Below are positions 40,361 through 52,679 of a DNA stretch of 64,000 nucleotides, in pieces. How positions within the stretch are numbered: position 1 is the stretch's first letter; every line of letters starts with the position of its first letter. The translations under genes and the position numbers were made by a program. Location: positions 171,875,043-171,939,042 of the forward strand of contig OX336400.1 of assembly GCA_946902985.2 (NCBI GenBank), given 5' to 3'. The DNA comes from Meconema thalassinum. Its lineage: Eukaryota; Arthropoda; Insecta; Orthoptera; Tettigoniidae. The notes beneath the pieces were generated by a model that saw nothing but the letters and a program-made list of their open reading frames with translations, searched no databases and was not told the origin of the DNA.

Positions 40361-42778
40361 TAGCAGAAGTACCCGTTCTTCGAACGGTGTTCGGTGTTAA
40401 CACCAGACATTATAATAATAATAATAACAATGTTATTGGTGTTACATCCCTTTTAAGTACTGTTGCTTTTAGAGACGCACCAGACATTATCAATTGAGCT
40501 ACTGTTGCAATGGTTAGCAGCTTGTAATTCCTTCATAAGTTTATCAGAACGAAGTTAATTTTCTGGGAATATCACACACACTGTTAACTTAAGGGCCTTA
40601 TAATGGGGTTTCCGGAGATCCTTTATAGACTCGCGAATTTTTTGTCTCACATTGAGAAGTGCAACATATGCTTTGGTCGTCCTTCTAGGATAATTTTTAT
40701 ATTTCACCTATTTTAGCATGTATTTTGAGAAGTTTTTCCCTATATCCACCCTTCTACTGTATGAAAAGTACGGTGAAGAGTTTTATAAATGATTGGTGTA
40801 TTGACTCATGTTTACCATACCTAATTTTACGATGCACCAAGCATCCGAACATGAGTTATAGGCGTACATAAGGATACACAGAAATACAGACAGACAATTC
40901 TATTGTCTACAACATATCACCCAGAAATCCAAATATGGGTATATCTACCACACAGTATCAAAGAAAATCATCCTTACGATGAACCCGTATGTCGACAACA
41001 AAAAAAGGAAAGAAAAAGGATTAGTTGAAATGTGCTCTCAAACTAAATTCACCTAACGTGTACTTCCTGACATGAAATAGAATTGAAAGTCTTGTAGATG
41101 AAACGCAATACACGTCACAAAAAACTGACCCTCTACGTTGTGTTGGGTCCCCATACACAGGAAGACCTCTATCATAAATTATAAAAGCTTGTGGTGATTA
41201 AAAAAATGGCCCAAATTCCTAAAAGCCGCAAAAAATGCTGATTCAATTCAGGAATTTTTGAAAATAATGTTGTTGTTTGGAGATATAATAGACCTTCTGT
41301 ACTATATGTCGCACGTGAAAATTGCATGAAAAAATCCTAGATTACCCCTTGACCCCCTTAATTGCATTGGTGAATTATACAGTCTACGTTGGTTCCGTGA
41401 TAACCTTATATGTGCAAACTTTCACAGAAATGTAATAAATGTAATAAATTGCTTCTTACTGAAATAGATGGAAAGTTGGATGCCACCCCTTGAGATAATG
41501 TTGTCATGGTTACCGATTTGCATTCCTTCATTAGTTTGTTAAATTAAATTTAATTAGTTTTCTGGGAATGTTTCAGAAACTGTTGGTTTAAGAGCTTTAT
41601 AATGTAGTTTTCGAGGACCCTAGAGTTTTATTTCTGGCACCGAGGGGCTTTGTCTCGTCGTTGTACGCCATAATATAATACTACTACTAATAATATAATA
41701 TAGGGATAGGAATATAATAGACCTGCCATACCACACCCGCAGGTGTAAATCGCGAGAAAAAATTCTAGACTACCCCTTGACCCCCTTAAGCGCATTTTAC
41801 ATATTGATGAAATGTACAGCTTAATTTGGTTCCATAATAACCATCTAGCCGTTTGCAAACTTTCACACTAATGTAATTAATGGAATTGCATTGCGTCTTA
41901 CAGCAATAGATGGACCTCTGAGAATCTGTTGCCATGGTTATCGGCTTGCATTCGTTCAATAGTTTATTAAATTAAATTAGTTTTCTGGGAATATCTCAAA
42001 AACGGTTGGACGTAGGACCTTAAAATGTGTTTTTAGGGCCCCCGAATGTTATCTCTCACATTGAGGGGCTGAAAATGGGCTTTGTCTCGTCCTTCTACTC
42101 CTATTTCAGCATGTATTTTAAGGGGGTATGCCCCCTTTTATGATAGGTACAGAGAAGAGATACATCAATGATTAGTGTCGTGCCTCTGATGGATATCTGT
42201 ACCAAATTTTGCGTTGATACACCCAGCCGTTCTCGATTTATAAGGGAACAAAGTTGTCCACAATCAAACAAACAGACAGACAGACCAAAACATTATTTTC
42301 GCGCGCATCTATCATAAAACAGTCTGAAACGTGTAAATAACTCAAATTTCCGTAGAAATTCAGAAAAAAAACAGACAAATTTTCTATTTATATATGTAGA
42401 GATATACTGCACCGCTCGGTGTTGACCGTGTTTTATTGCACAAATTTAGGATTTACTCGCTAACCTTTGGAGATAAACGAAAAGTGAAGCTCGTATGTAC
42501 CGTCAAAAGTTTGCTATTTCTCAGCGTTCTCTTTTTTTTTTTTTTTTGATAAGGTAATATGAAGTTTTGATTAAAGTGTGTAGTGACGTCACTAAAATGG
42601 TCGCCATTTTTAATAGTGCAAATTATCGAAATAAAATGTATCCTATATGTAAACCTGGTAAATCAGCTACATCCATGCAAAATTTCATTTAAATCGGACC
42701 AGTGGTTCTTGCGTTATTGAGTAGCACACAGACAGACAGAAAGACAGACACACACCATCTCATTTTTATATATTAGTA
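40361..42778 (-). mobile_element. Family A repeat, copy 2 (least interrupted)
   Basis: Starts CTAGCAGAAGTACCCGTTC with the CCGTTC-TTC-GAACGG hairpin and ends CTCATTTTTATATATTAGTA. It has the same order of modules as copy 1 without the SINE and the 2.77-kb insertion, so it is the best reference for family A (about 2.4 kb). Two related modules starting near 41340 and 41765 (ACCCCTTGACCCCCTTAA) show an internal duplication. No encoded protein. Confidence 0.75.
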
Positions 42779-43645
42779 GGCCTATAGCAGAAGTACCCGT
42801 CCTTCGAACGGTGTTATATATTAACACCAGACATTATCAATTGAGCTACTGTTGCAATGGTTAGCGGTTTTCCATTCCTTCATAAGTTCATCAGAACGAA
42901 GTTAGTTTTCAGGGAATACCACACACACTGTTAATTTAAGGGCCTTAAAATGTGGTTTTCGGAGACCCCTTATAGACTCGCGAATTTTGTGTATCACATT
43001 GAGTAGCGCAACATATGCTTTGATCGTCCTTCTAGGATAATGTTTTATATTTCGCCTATTTTAGCATGTATTTTGTGAAGTTTTTCCCTATATCCACCCT
43101 TCTACTGTTTGAAAAGTACGGTGAGGAGTTTTATAAATGATTGGTGTATTGACTCATGTTTACCATACCTAATTTTACGATGCACCAAGCATCCGAACAT
43201 GGGTTATAGGCATACATAAGGATACACAGGAAGACAGACAGACAATTCTATTGTCTACAACATATCACCCAGATATCCAAATATGGGTATATCTGCCATA
43301 CAGTATCAAACAAAATCATCCTTACGATGAACCCGTATGTCGACAAAAGAAAGATTAGTTAAAATTTGCTCTCAAACTAAATTCACCTAACTTGTACTTC
43401 TTGACGTGAAATAGAATTGAAAGACTTGTAGACGAAACGCAATACACCTCACATAAAAAATGACCCTCTACGTTGTGTTAGGTCCACATACACAGGAAGA
43501 CCTCTTTCATAAATTATTATAAAGGCTTGTGGTGCATGAAAATTCAGGTTCTTTAGTCTCAAATGGCCCAAATTCCTAAAAGCCGCAAAAAATGCTGATT
43601 CAATTCAGGAATTTTTGAAAATAAAGTTGCTGTTTGGAGATATAA

Positions 43646-44140
43646 AGGATGATTGTAGTTTTACGTGACCATTAATCGCGAGATCATAAGCCACGGGACC
43701 TCCATTTTACGTGGAATCTGAACCACAGGGCATGGCATTTCACTTTGAATTGGCCTGTTCGCCATCTCTTGATGAATACAGTACTTTTGCATTTGTCAGT
43801 TGGCACAGGCTAGAGTAAAAGGTGGCTTTTCACCGATGTCTCAGTCTCACTCATGGCTGTGATTATATGGAAGCTACTGAGGTATGGGAGGTGCTTAGTA
43901 ATGGCATTCGGGGCACAGTCAGTGCCTGTGAATGCTGTGAAAGGTTCAACTCATAGGGTTAGGACTACTATTCTGACTCAGTGAGGAAAGCAATGGCAAA
44001 CTACCTCACTCCTCTTCTTGCCTAGAACGCCTCAAAATAGCGCTGCCTTGGGTTTTTGTGGGTATCTACTCACATAACGTAACGGCGGTACTTTTTGAGG
44101 ATCCAACCAGCCTTCGGGCTGACTACCTAACAGACAGACA
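43646..44140 (-). mobile_element. 495-bp insertion with 10-bp duplication (composite SINE)
   Basis: Flanked by GGAGATATAA at 43636-43645 and 44141-44150. The left 100 bp is the reverse complement of the S3 SINE body (CATGGCATTTCACTT, GAGATCATAAGCCACGGGAC). The rest is a different sequence with AATGGCAAACTACCTCACTC and CCAGCCTTCGGGCTGACTAC. One duplication spans both parts, so they inserted as one unit. Confidence 0.8.
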
Positions 44141-45246
44141 GGAGATATAATAGTCCTTCTGTACTATATGTCGCACGTGAAAATTGCATGAAAAAAATCT
44201 AGGTTACCCCTTGACCCCTTAATTGCATTGATGAATTATACAGTCTACGTTGGTTCCGTGATAACCGTATAGCCATTTGCAAACTTTCACAGAAATGTAA
44301 TAAATAGAGTGACATTACTTCTTACAGAAATAGATGGAAAGTTGGATGCCACCCTTTGAGATAATGTTGTCATGGTTAGCGATTTCCATTCCTTCATTAG
44401 TTTGTTAAATTAAATTAGTTTTCTGGGAATATTTCAGATACTTTTGGTTTTAGGGCCTTATAATGTAGTTTTCGAGGACCCTTTAGGGCCCCCAAGTTTT
44501 GTTTCTGGCACCGAGGGGGCTTTGTCTCCTCGTTGTACGCCATAATATAATAATAATAATATAATATAGGGATAGGAATATAATAGACCTGCCGTACCAC
44601 ACCCGGAGGTGTAAATCGCGTGAAAAAATTCTACTGTACCCCTTGACCTCCTTAAGCGCATTATACGTATTGATGAATTCTACAGCTTAATTTGGTTCCG
44701 TGATAACCTTCTAGCCGTTTGCAAACTTTCACACCAATGTAATTAATGGAATTGCATTGCGTCTTACAGCAATAGATGGACCTCTGAGAATCTGTTGCCA
44801 TGGTTACCGGCTTGTATTCGTTCATTAGTTTATTAAATGAAATTAGTTTTCTGGGAATATCTCAAAAACGGTTGGTTTTAGGGCCTTAAAATGTGGATTT
44901 CGGGGACCCTTCAGGGCCCCCGAGTTTTGTCTCTCACATCGAGGGGATGAAAATGATTTTTGTCTCGTCCTTCTACTCCTATTCCAGCATGCATTTTAGG
45001 GGGGTAGGCCCCCTTTTATGAGAGGTACGGAGAAGGGTTACATCAATTATTAGTGTCGTGCCTCTGATGGATATCTGTACCAAATTTTACGTTGATACAC
45101 CCAGCCGTTCTCGAGTTATAAGGGAACAAATTTGTCCACAGACAATCAAACAAACAGACAGACCAAAACATTATTTTCGCGCGCATCTATCATAAAACAG
45201 TCTGAAACGTGTAAATAACTCAAATTTCCGTAGAAATTCAGAAAAA

Positions 45247-46779
45247 ACAAGTAGTTCCGTGAAGAACTATAAAGCCTATTTTCATATATCCTACTTATTT
45301 TAATTGCCACTATCAATATACAACATTTCAGTTTGATTGCTGTAATGGATTCCTAGATATTGAGAACCGACTAAATATTTCGGATGGTCACCATGTTGGA
45401 CTTTATATCATTATGTAGGTCCTAGAGTTATGTACTGTTACATGAAGATTATTGTGTACCTATAGAATTCAAACTTCAATCGCATGATTAGGACACAAGA
45501 AGTAACAACGAGATTTTAAAATTTCGCACAGCTGCCATCTTGTGGTTATGGAAACAATTGAAATAAATTAGATACCAGTGGATTAACATTCGTATAATGA
45601 TTTACTGTACCAAGTTTCACTGCACTCGGATGGTTAAATTGCGAGAAACGTCCATGTGAATATTTATAATTCGCGTCGCCGCCATCTTGGATTTGTGTTC
45701 ACCAGGTTATTGAAAGTCCTATAGGTGAACTTATGTTCATAGCCCCTATGAACATAAAAATATTCAGTTTGATTGCTATAATAGATTCGTAGATATTTAG
45801 AGCCGTCTAAATATTTCGGATGGTCGCCATGTTGGATTGTTAAATGTATAGGCCATAGAGTCATGTACCATTAAAGGAACATTATTGCGTAGGTTCATTA
45901 TTCAAACTTTCACTTCGATCGCATGATTACGACACAAGAAATAAAAACTTAATTAAAAATACGCACAGCCGCCATATTGAGGTTATGTAAACAATTGAAA
46001 TAAATTAGATACCAGTGCATTACAATGTGTATAAACATTTCCTGTACCAAGTTTGATTGCGTTTGGAACATTAAATCGCCTGAAAGGTCTATTTAAATTT
46101 TCAAATTCGCTTGGCCGCCATCTTCGTTTTGTAGTTAACCGGTTTTTGAAAATCTTATAGATGAACTTCTAGTAGTGCCCTTTATCTCCGTACAAAATTT
46201 CAGGGTGATACCGCTAATTGTTTCAGAGATATAGAATGCCGGTGAAATATTTCGCACAGCCGCCATCTTGTGGTTATATAAACAATTGAACGAAGTTAGA
46301 TGTCGGTGCATTATTATGTGTATAAACATATACTGTACCGAGTTTTATTGCGTTTGGTTGGTTAAATCGCGAGAAACGTATATTTAGACGTCGCTACTTC
46401 GCTTGGCCGCCATGTTTGTTTTGTAGTTACCAGTATTTCAAGAGTCACATAGGTGAACTTCTAGTAGTTCCTTTTATCACCGTAAAAAAAATTCAGGGTG
46501 ATATCGTTAACAGTTTCGGCGATATTGAATGCTGTTTTAATATTTCGCACAGCCGCCATGTTGGATTGGTGAGACGTAACAAAATTCGAAGGGCACGGTC
46601 GGGGTCGCCCGGAATAGTGCTATGAACTTACTGAGTTTCATTGAAATCGCTCCAGCCGTTTAGAATTTATTAGGGGGGGACACACACACACCTCACACAC
46701 ACACACGCACACACACACACACACGGACAAAAGGTGATCTCATAAGCCTATTTTTTCAAAATTGAAAATAGGCTAAAAA
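45247..46779 (+). mobile_element. Family D non-coding repeat, copy D3, inside family A copy 3
   Basis: Starts ACAAGTAGTTCCGTGAAG and ends GAAAATAGGCTAAAAAC. It lies within a stretch that is continuous in family A copy 2 (CAGAAAAAA...CAGACAAATT). It aligns with D2 over its full length. GCCGCCAT-TTG modules repeat about every 250-300 bp. Confidence 0.8.
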
Positions 46780-47459
46780 CCAGACAAATTCCCTATTTAT
46801 ATATATAGAGATATACTGCACCGCTCGGTGTTGACCGTGTTTTATTGCACAAATTTAGGTTATACTCGCTAACCGTCGGAGATACACGAAAAGTGATAAG
46901 AACCTTTTGGATAGAAAATTAAATGATAAAGCTCGTGTATACCATCAAAAGTTTGCTATTTCTTAGCGTTCTCTTTTTAATTGAAATGGAAATATGAAAT
47001 TTTGAAACCAAAGGGTGTAGTGACGTCACAAAAGTAGGTTTTACTCGCTGACCGTTGGAGATACACGAAATGTGATAAGGACCTTTCGGATAGGAAATTA
47101 AATTTCAAAGCTCGTATGTGCCATCAAAAGTTTGCTATTTCCTACCGTTCTCTTTTTATTTGATATGGAAATATGAAATTTTGAAACCAAAGGGTGTAGT
47201 GACGTCACTAAATTGGTCGCCATTTCTTAATAGTGCAAAATATCGAAATTAAAAGTATCCTATATGTAAACCAGGTATTTCAGCTACATCCATGCAAAAT
47301 TTCATTTAAATCAGACCAGTCGTTCTTGCGTTATTAGGTAACAGACAGACAGACAGACAGACAGAAAGACAGACACACACCATCTCATTTTTAGCCTACT
47401 TTCGATTTTTGCAAAAAATGAAAGTAGACTTATGAGATCAACACAGGGCGAAAAAAGTG

Positions 47460-47495
47460 TGTCTGTCTGTGTGTGTGTATGTGTGTGTGTGAGTC

Positions 47496-47530
<35 letters not shown>

Positions 47531-47592
47531 GTGGGTGAGTCTGTGTGTGTGTGTGTGTTTGTGTGTGTGTCTGTGTGTGTGGGTGTGTGTAC
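47460..47592. repeat. (TG)n microsatellite with TCTG interruptions
   Basis: About 130 bp of mostly alternating TG/GT. Long open frames on both strands here are artefacts of this run. Confidence 0.9.
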
Positions 47593-47611
47593 TCTGAATG
47601 TCTGTCCCCCC

Positions 47612-49740
47612 CCCTATCAATTCGAACACGGTGAATACGAATTGAACGAAATTTGGTACAAAGGTAGCACTAGCAAAGGACACCTCAGTGTCATGTTTTA
47701 TATCGCCGCCATCTTGACGGAAACGTAATGGCGGCCACACAAATGTTCAAAGCTTAAATCAAATTACGACTAACCTAATAATCCGATCTCTACCAAATTT
47801 TGCAACAACATACCTTTATGGGAGGAGCATCCTTTGACCAAACCAATAGGTCATCAGCGTAATAGTTTGCGGATGGCGCCATCTTTGTGTGAAAATCGAT
47901 TCCCCGTATTAATTCGAACACGGTGCAACCGAATGGAACGAAATTTGGTACAGAGGTAGTAATAACAAAAGGCACCTCAGTGTCATGTTTTATATCGGCG
48001 CCATCTTGACGGAAACGTAATGGCGGTCACACAAATGTTCAAAGCTTAAATCAAATTACGACTAATCTAATCATCCGATCTCTACCAAATTTTGCAACAA
48101 CATACCTTTATGGGGGGAGCATCCCTTGACCAAACTAATAGGTCATCAGCGTAATAGTTTGCGGATGGCGGCCATCTTTGTGTGAAAATCGAATCCCCCT
48201 ATTAATTCGAACACGGTGCAACCGAATGGAATGAAATTAGGTACAGAGGTAGTACTAACAAAAGGCACCTCAGTGTCATGTTTTATATCGCCGCCATTTT
48301 GACGGAAACGTAATGGCGGCCGCACAAATGTTCAAAGCTTAAATCAAATTACGATTAACCTAATCATCCGATCTCTACCAAATTCAGCAACAATATACCC
48401 TTATAGAAGAAGCATCTTTTGACCAAATGAATAGGTCATTAGCCTAATAGTTTGCGGATGGCGGCCATCTTTGTGTGAAAATCAATTCCCCCTATTAATT
48501 CAAACACGGTGAAACCGAATGGAACGAAATTTGGTACAGAGGTAGCACTAGCAAAGGGCATCTCAGTGTCATGTTTTATATCGCCGCCATATTGACAGAA
48601 ACGTAATGGCGGCCACACAAATGTTCAAAGCTTAAGTTAAATTACGACTAACATAACCATCCGATCTCTTCCAAACTTTGCAACAACATACCTTTATGGA
48701 GGGAGCATCCTTTGACCAATCTAATAGGTTATTAGCCTAATAGTTTGCGGATGGCGGCCATCTTTATATCAAAATTGATTCCCCCTATTAATTCGAACAC
48801 GGTGGAACCGAATGGAACGAAATTTGGTACAGAGGTAGCACTAGCAAAGGGCACCTCAGTGTCATGTTTTATATCGCCACCATCTTGACTGAAACGTAAT
48901 GGCGGCCACACGAATGTTCAAAGCTTAAATCAAATTACGATTAACCTAATCATCCGATCTCTACCAAATTTTGCAACTACATACCTTTATGGAGGGAGCA
49001 TCCTTTGACCAATCTAATAGGTCATTAGCCTAATAGTTTGCGTATGGCGGCCATCTTTGTGTCGGAATCGATTCCCCCTATTAATTCAAACACGGTGAAA
49101 CCGAATGGAACGAAATTTGGTACAGAGATAGCACTAGCAAAGGGCATCTCAGTGTCATGATTAATATCGCCGCCATATTGACAGAAACGTAATGGCGGCC
49201 ACACAAATGTTTGAAGCTTAAGTCAAATTACGACTAACATAACCATCCGATCTCTACCAAACTTTGCAACAACATACCTTTATGGAGGGAGCATCCTTTG
49301 ACCAATCTAATAGGTCATTAGCCTAATAGTTTGCGGATGGCGGCCATCTTTATGTCAAAATTGATTCCCCCTATTAATTCGAACACGGTGGAACCGAATG
49401 AACGAAATTTGGTACAGAGATAGCACTAGAAAAGGGCACCTCAGTGTCATGTTTTATATCACCGCTATCTTGACGGAAACGTAATCGCGGCCACCCAAAT
49501 GTTAAAAGCTAAATTGTAATTACGACCAACCTAATAATCTAGTCTCTACCAAATTTTGCAACTCCATATCTTTATGTGGGAAACATATTCTGACCAAACT
49601 GCAAGAACATCAGCCCAATAGTTTGCAGATGGTGGCCAAGTATGTGTGCAAATCGATTCTCCCTATCAATTCAAACACGGTGAAACCGAATTGAACGAAA
49701 TTTGGTACAGAGGTAGCACTAGCAAAGGGCACCTCATATT
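47612..49740. repeat. Tandem array of about 294-bp units, roughly seven copies
   Basis: The marker GAACACGGTG (or AACACGGTG) recurs near 47626, 47915, 48209, 48503, 48796, 49088, 49381 and 49672. Each unit also has GAACGAAATTTGGTACAGAG, CACCTCAGTGTCATG, GACGGAAACGTAATGGCGG and GTTTGCGGATGGCGGCCATC. The last unit is partial. Divergence between units is modest. Confidence 0.85.
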
Positions 49741-49751
49741 CATGTTTAATA

Positions 49752-49830
49752 TCCCTATAGCACGTTGTATTTCAACAAGCTACTACAACCAACATTCAAT
49801 CATACTCCTTGAAAAGGACAAAGAGTTATA
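49752..49830 (+). repeat. LINE 3' UTR fragment
   Basis: GCACGTTGTATTTCAACAAG followed by CTACTACAACCAACATTCA is the reverse complement of 38400-38468, downstream of the LINE ORF at 38426. About 80 bp, inside the E element near its end. Confidence 0.65.
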
Positions 49831-49901
49831 ACAATACCCATGCATTTAGGAGAAAGTAGGCTATATGTTCTTTACTGAACATCTTGTTATATATTAGTAG
49901 G

Positions 49902-50520
49902 ATAATGTTAAGATTTTTGAAAACCTAATATTATTTCTTTATCTCCTTGATTTATGGTGATCGATAAAATGTATTGTTATTAATAAACCAATTAAAATTT
50001 AAAGTAAAAATTGAAATATGATAATTAGAAATAAATGCAGTCTGCTTGTAAGCATTAGCAATTAATAGGCTTATAAAAGTTAGAAATAAATAGGCTTATA
50101 AATATAGACTTATAAAATATCAAAATGAAGAGGCTTGTAAAAATTCAAAGTAAATATACTTACAAAAATTCAAAATAAATAGGCTTTTAGGAATTCAAAA
50201 TAAATAGACTTATAAACATTCAAATAAATAGACTTATAAACATTGTAAATAAATATAACTTATAAACATTCTAAATAAAGACTTCTATAAATATTAGGCT
50301 TATAAAATTTGGAATAAATAGGCTGATTGGCAGATTCATTGCTGGTACAGCGATCCCATTTAAAACGTACATCCGAATTGAAATATACTTTAATTTGTAA
50401 AATATGTTAATTAGGTAATTGGGCCCAATGACCTCAGTGTTCCGCCCCATAAAACAACAATCACCAACATCACTAACTGAGAGATAAAGTATTATTATGA
50501 ATAAATATAACAATAACTAT
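49902..50520. other. A/T-rich stretch with degenerate short tandem repeats
   Basis: From about 50040 to 50330 a motif like AAATAAATAGGCTTATAAA with ATTCAA recurs about every 28-35 bp, about nine times, with much variation. No gene. Confidence 0.6.
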
Positions 50521-50581
50521 CTTGGTTGTAAAACGTATTGGAATTCTTGTACGAAATATTAATTGTTTGTGCTTCTTCCAG

Positions 50582-50949
50582 TTTCTTTGCCTTCCTCTGC
50601 TCCTGGACATCCGCCTGGAAACGACCAAATTATTCGAAGCGCGACTGCAAGAAACTGATCCCAAAGGTAAATTGGCCCCTAAATATAAAAAAATACCCTT
50701 TGTTTTTAATCCTTTTCATACTCAGGGTGTAAGAAAATGCTGAGTAGGTACGGTAACAAGTTAAACGATACATTAGTTGCTAATCCTGAATCCATCTTCG
50801 CGATTGTAATTATTGGGATTCCTCTAATTAGAGAGGATTTATTACTTACAGAGGCAATAGAGATCATGAAGCATCCCAATAATTTCAATCGTGAAGACGG
50901 ATTCAGGATTAGCAACGCGTTAATTAAATTAACTAAGGACACCTGTTAA
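50582..50949 (+). CDS. Candidate host gene 3' end: two exons, stop and poly(A) signal
   Basis: Exon a is 50582-50666 (85 bp), preceded by a good acceptor (TTTGTGCTTCTTCCAG) and followed by GTAAAT. Exon b starts at 50726 after a strong pyrimidine tract and CTCAG, and ends at TAA 50947-50949; AATAAA is at 50985-50990. Reading exon a from its first base, the splice (phase 1) joins exon b in the same open frame. Exon a codes a Leu-rich, then charged stretch (LLLDIRLETTKLFEARLQ); exon b codes about 74 residues with a hydrophobic core (FAIVIIGIPLI) and LTEAIEIMKHPNNF. The 59-bp intron is short, and the unspliced frame ends at TGA 50741-50743. I do not recognise the protein. A decayed mobile-element or pseudogene origin is possible. 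It is not similar to any repeat in the window. Confidence 0.4.
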
Positions 50950-51113
50950 TACTACGATTTTATACTGTAGAATTTTTGGATCTTAATAAATCAAGCGGAC
51001 AAGCTTGGTCCTTACTGAGGAATCTGGGTATTGGTCAACCAGCAGTTGAGATACCTATTTATTTATTATTTAAACTATGTATTTATTTGGATTTATTGTG
51101 CTTCTAACAGGCA

Positions 51114-51590
51114 TCATCATCATCATCATCATCATTTCCCCTTATCCAGCTCCTGCCGGGTCGGAGTATTTATAGCACTTCTCCACCTTCCTCTTTCTTT
51201 CCACCATTCCTCTTCCTCGATCTTGTCCTAGTCCAAATTTATTTTTCTAATGCTGTTCTTCACTGAATCAATCCACCTTGTTCTAGGTCCTCCTCTTGCT
51301 CTCTTACCCTTGCACTTTACCTCCAGCAGTTGTCTTGGTATTCTGTTTTCCTCCATCCTCTGTACATGTCCAAACCACCTTATTTTATTCTTCTCAATTC
51401 TCTCATTTAGTTTTCTCATCCCAACTTCCGTCCTAACATCTTCATTCCTCACTCTGTCTTTCCTAGTCTTTCCTATCATACTTCTTAGGAATTTCATTTC
51501 ACTGTCTTGGATTCTACTCTCTTGCCTGCTTGTCAAGGTCCAAGTCTCAGCTGCATAAGTTAATATGGGTACATAGTACACTTTATACAT
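51114..51590 (-). pseudogene. LINE C-terminal fragment with (ATG)n tail
   Basis: The 120-residue frame 51590-51228 has YAAETWTLTSRQESRIQ, EMKFLRSMIGKTRKDR, IRWFGHVQRMEENRIPRQ and GPRTRWIDSVK, the standard C-terminal tail of arthropod non-LTR RT proteins, a different family from 38426-39487. The RT catalytic core is missing. A 3' UTR of about 95 bp ends in (ATG)n on the minus strand, at 51114-51133. Confidence 0.85.
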
Positions 51591-51676
51591 TATTTATTTG
51601 CTTTTCCTTCTAACAGGCATATGCCTAATAAAAGGAAACACATGTACGCTTGGTTACACAAGTCTCTCAAATTATA

Positions 51677-52328
51677 AGGTGCGTTCAAAAAGTAACGAGC
51701 AGGAGGCTGGAACGCGCAAACCGGTGACGACATCGGCTAATCGTGGCGGGTGTAACGAGGTGTGGTTCCGACCAGAGCGTGGAAGGTCATAGCCCGTCGC
51801 TAGAGGGCACGCGTGCACGTCACGTGACGATACAAAGCGAGCAGCAGCATGCATCAATCGTCCAACGCTGCCAGTCGCATTGCAAACAGTGACATGGAGG
51901 CGTCAACCGAAGAGCAAAGAGGTTAGCGATGACAACGTCCAGCTGGTTGATGCACTCATTACCCAGGACCGCCAAGTGACAGAGAACGCCATAGCCGCCG
52001 TGGTCTGATTGAGCGTCGGAAGTGTGCACACCATCATGAAGGAACGACTGCACTTGCGGAAAGTGTGTGCCTAATGGGTGCCCCACAGTCTTCAATCAGA
52101 CCAGGAAGCATGTCGAATGGCCCACTGTCTTGGTCTTGGTTGGACGATTGATGCATGCTGCTGCTCGCTTTGTATCGCCACGTGACGTGCACGCGTGCCC
52201 TCTAGCGACGGGCTGTGATCTTCCACGCTCTGGTCGGAACCATACCTCGCTACACACGTCACGATTAGCCGATGTCGTCACCGGTTTGCGCATTACAGCC
52301 TCCGGCTCGTTACTTTTTGAACGCACCT
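51677..52328 (+). mobile_element. Internally deleted mariner element with 189-bp inverted repeats
   Basis: Starts AGGTGCGTTCAAAAAGTAAC and ends with its complement; TA flanks both sides (51675-51676 and 52329-52330). The arms, about 51677-51865 and 52141-52328, are inverted copies with moderate divergence. Between them, at about 51919-52110, a plus-strand translation reads VSDDNVQLVDALI, GSVHTIMKERLHLRKVC and WVPHSLQ, the N-terminal helix-turn-helix part of a mariner transposase, with at least two stops. The catalytic domain is absent, so the element is non-autonomous. Confidence 0.85.
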
Positions 52329-52679
52329 TACATAATATAATTGATAGGAAAAATGTTGATATTGTAATGTAAATTATTTCTACAACTAAATACGAAAATA
52401 TAAAAATTATGTGCAGGAAATTGGTAGGTGGAATGTATAAGTTCATGTGATCGCACAGCAGGCAGAAACAAAGGAACTATATGTGTAACTGAATAAGTCA
52501 AGGTTGTTTGCTATTGAATGTTCATTGTATAATTGAATAGCACTTATTATTGGGGAATATTTACGCTGTTCAGTTTTGTTCTTGGGCAGTAAAATGTAAT
52601 AAACTTAGGTCGAGTTGAGGGAGTTGGACACGAAAATTAAACAGTGATGCTAATAACGGACTATACAAAAGGTTATTGA

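Larger units (their letters stand above)
47393..49887 (-). mobile_element. Family E element with a satellite body (E2)
   Basis: The low-coordinate end is the palindrome AGCCTACTTTC...GAAAGTAGACT (47393-47431), followed by TTATGAGATC and a TG microsatellite. The high end is the hairpin GTTC-TTTACT-GAAC plus ATCTTGT (49868-49887). Both termini resemble those of E1 (55038-56150) and of family D, but the body is a tandem array of about 294 bp units. Confidence 0.65.
42785..49901 (-). mobile_element. Family A repeat, copy 3 (multiply interrupted)
   Basis: Begins 6 bp after copy 2 ends, in the same orientation. Interrupted by 43646-44140 (TSD), 45247-46779 (family D) and 47393-49887 (family E). 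The last few bases of the A terminus, TATATATTAGTAGG, reappear at 49888-49901 after the E element, which shows that E inserted into the terminus. Confidence 0.7.

Noticed and set aside
47432..47740. About 100-residue frames on both strands (Cys/Val-rich and His/Thr-rich)
   Set aside because: They lie over a (TG)n microsatellite; purely compositional.
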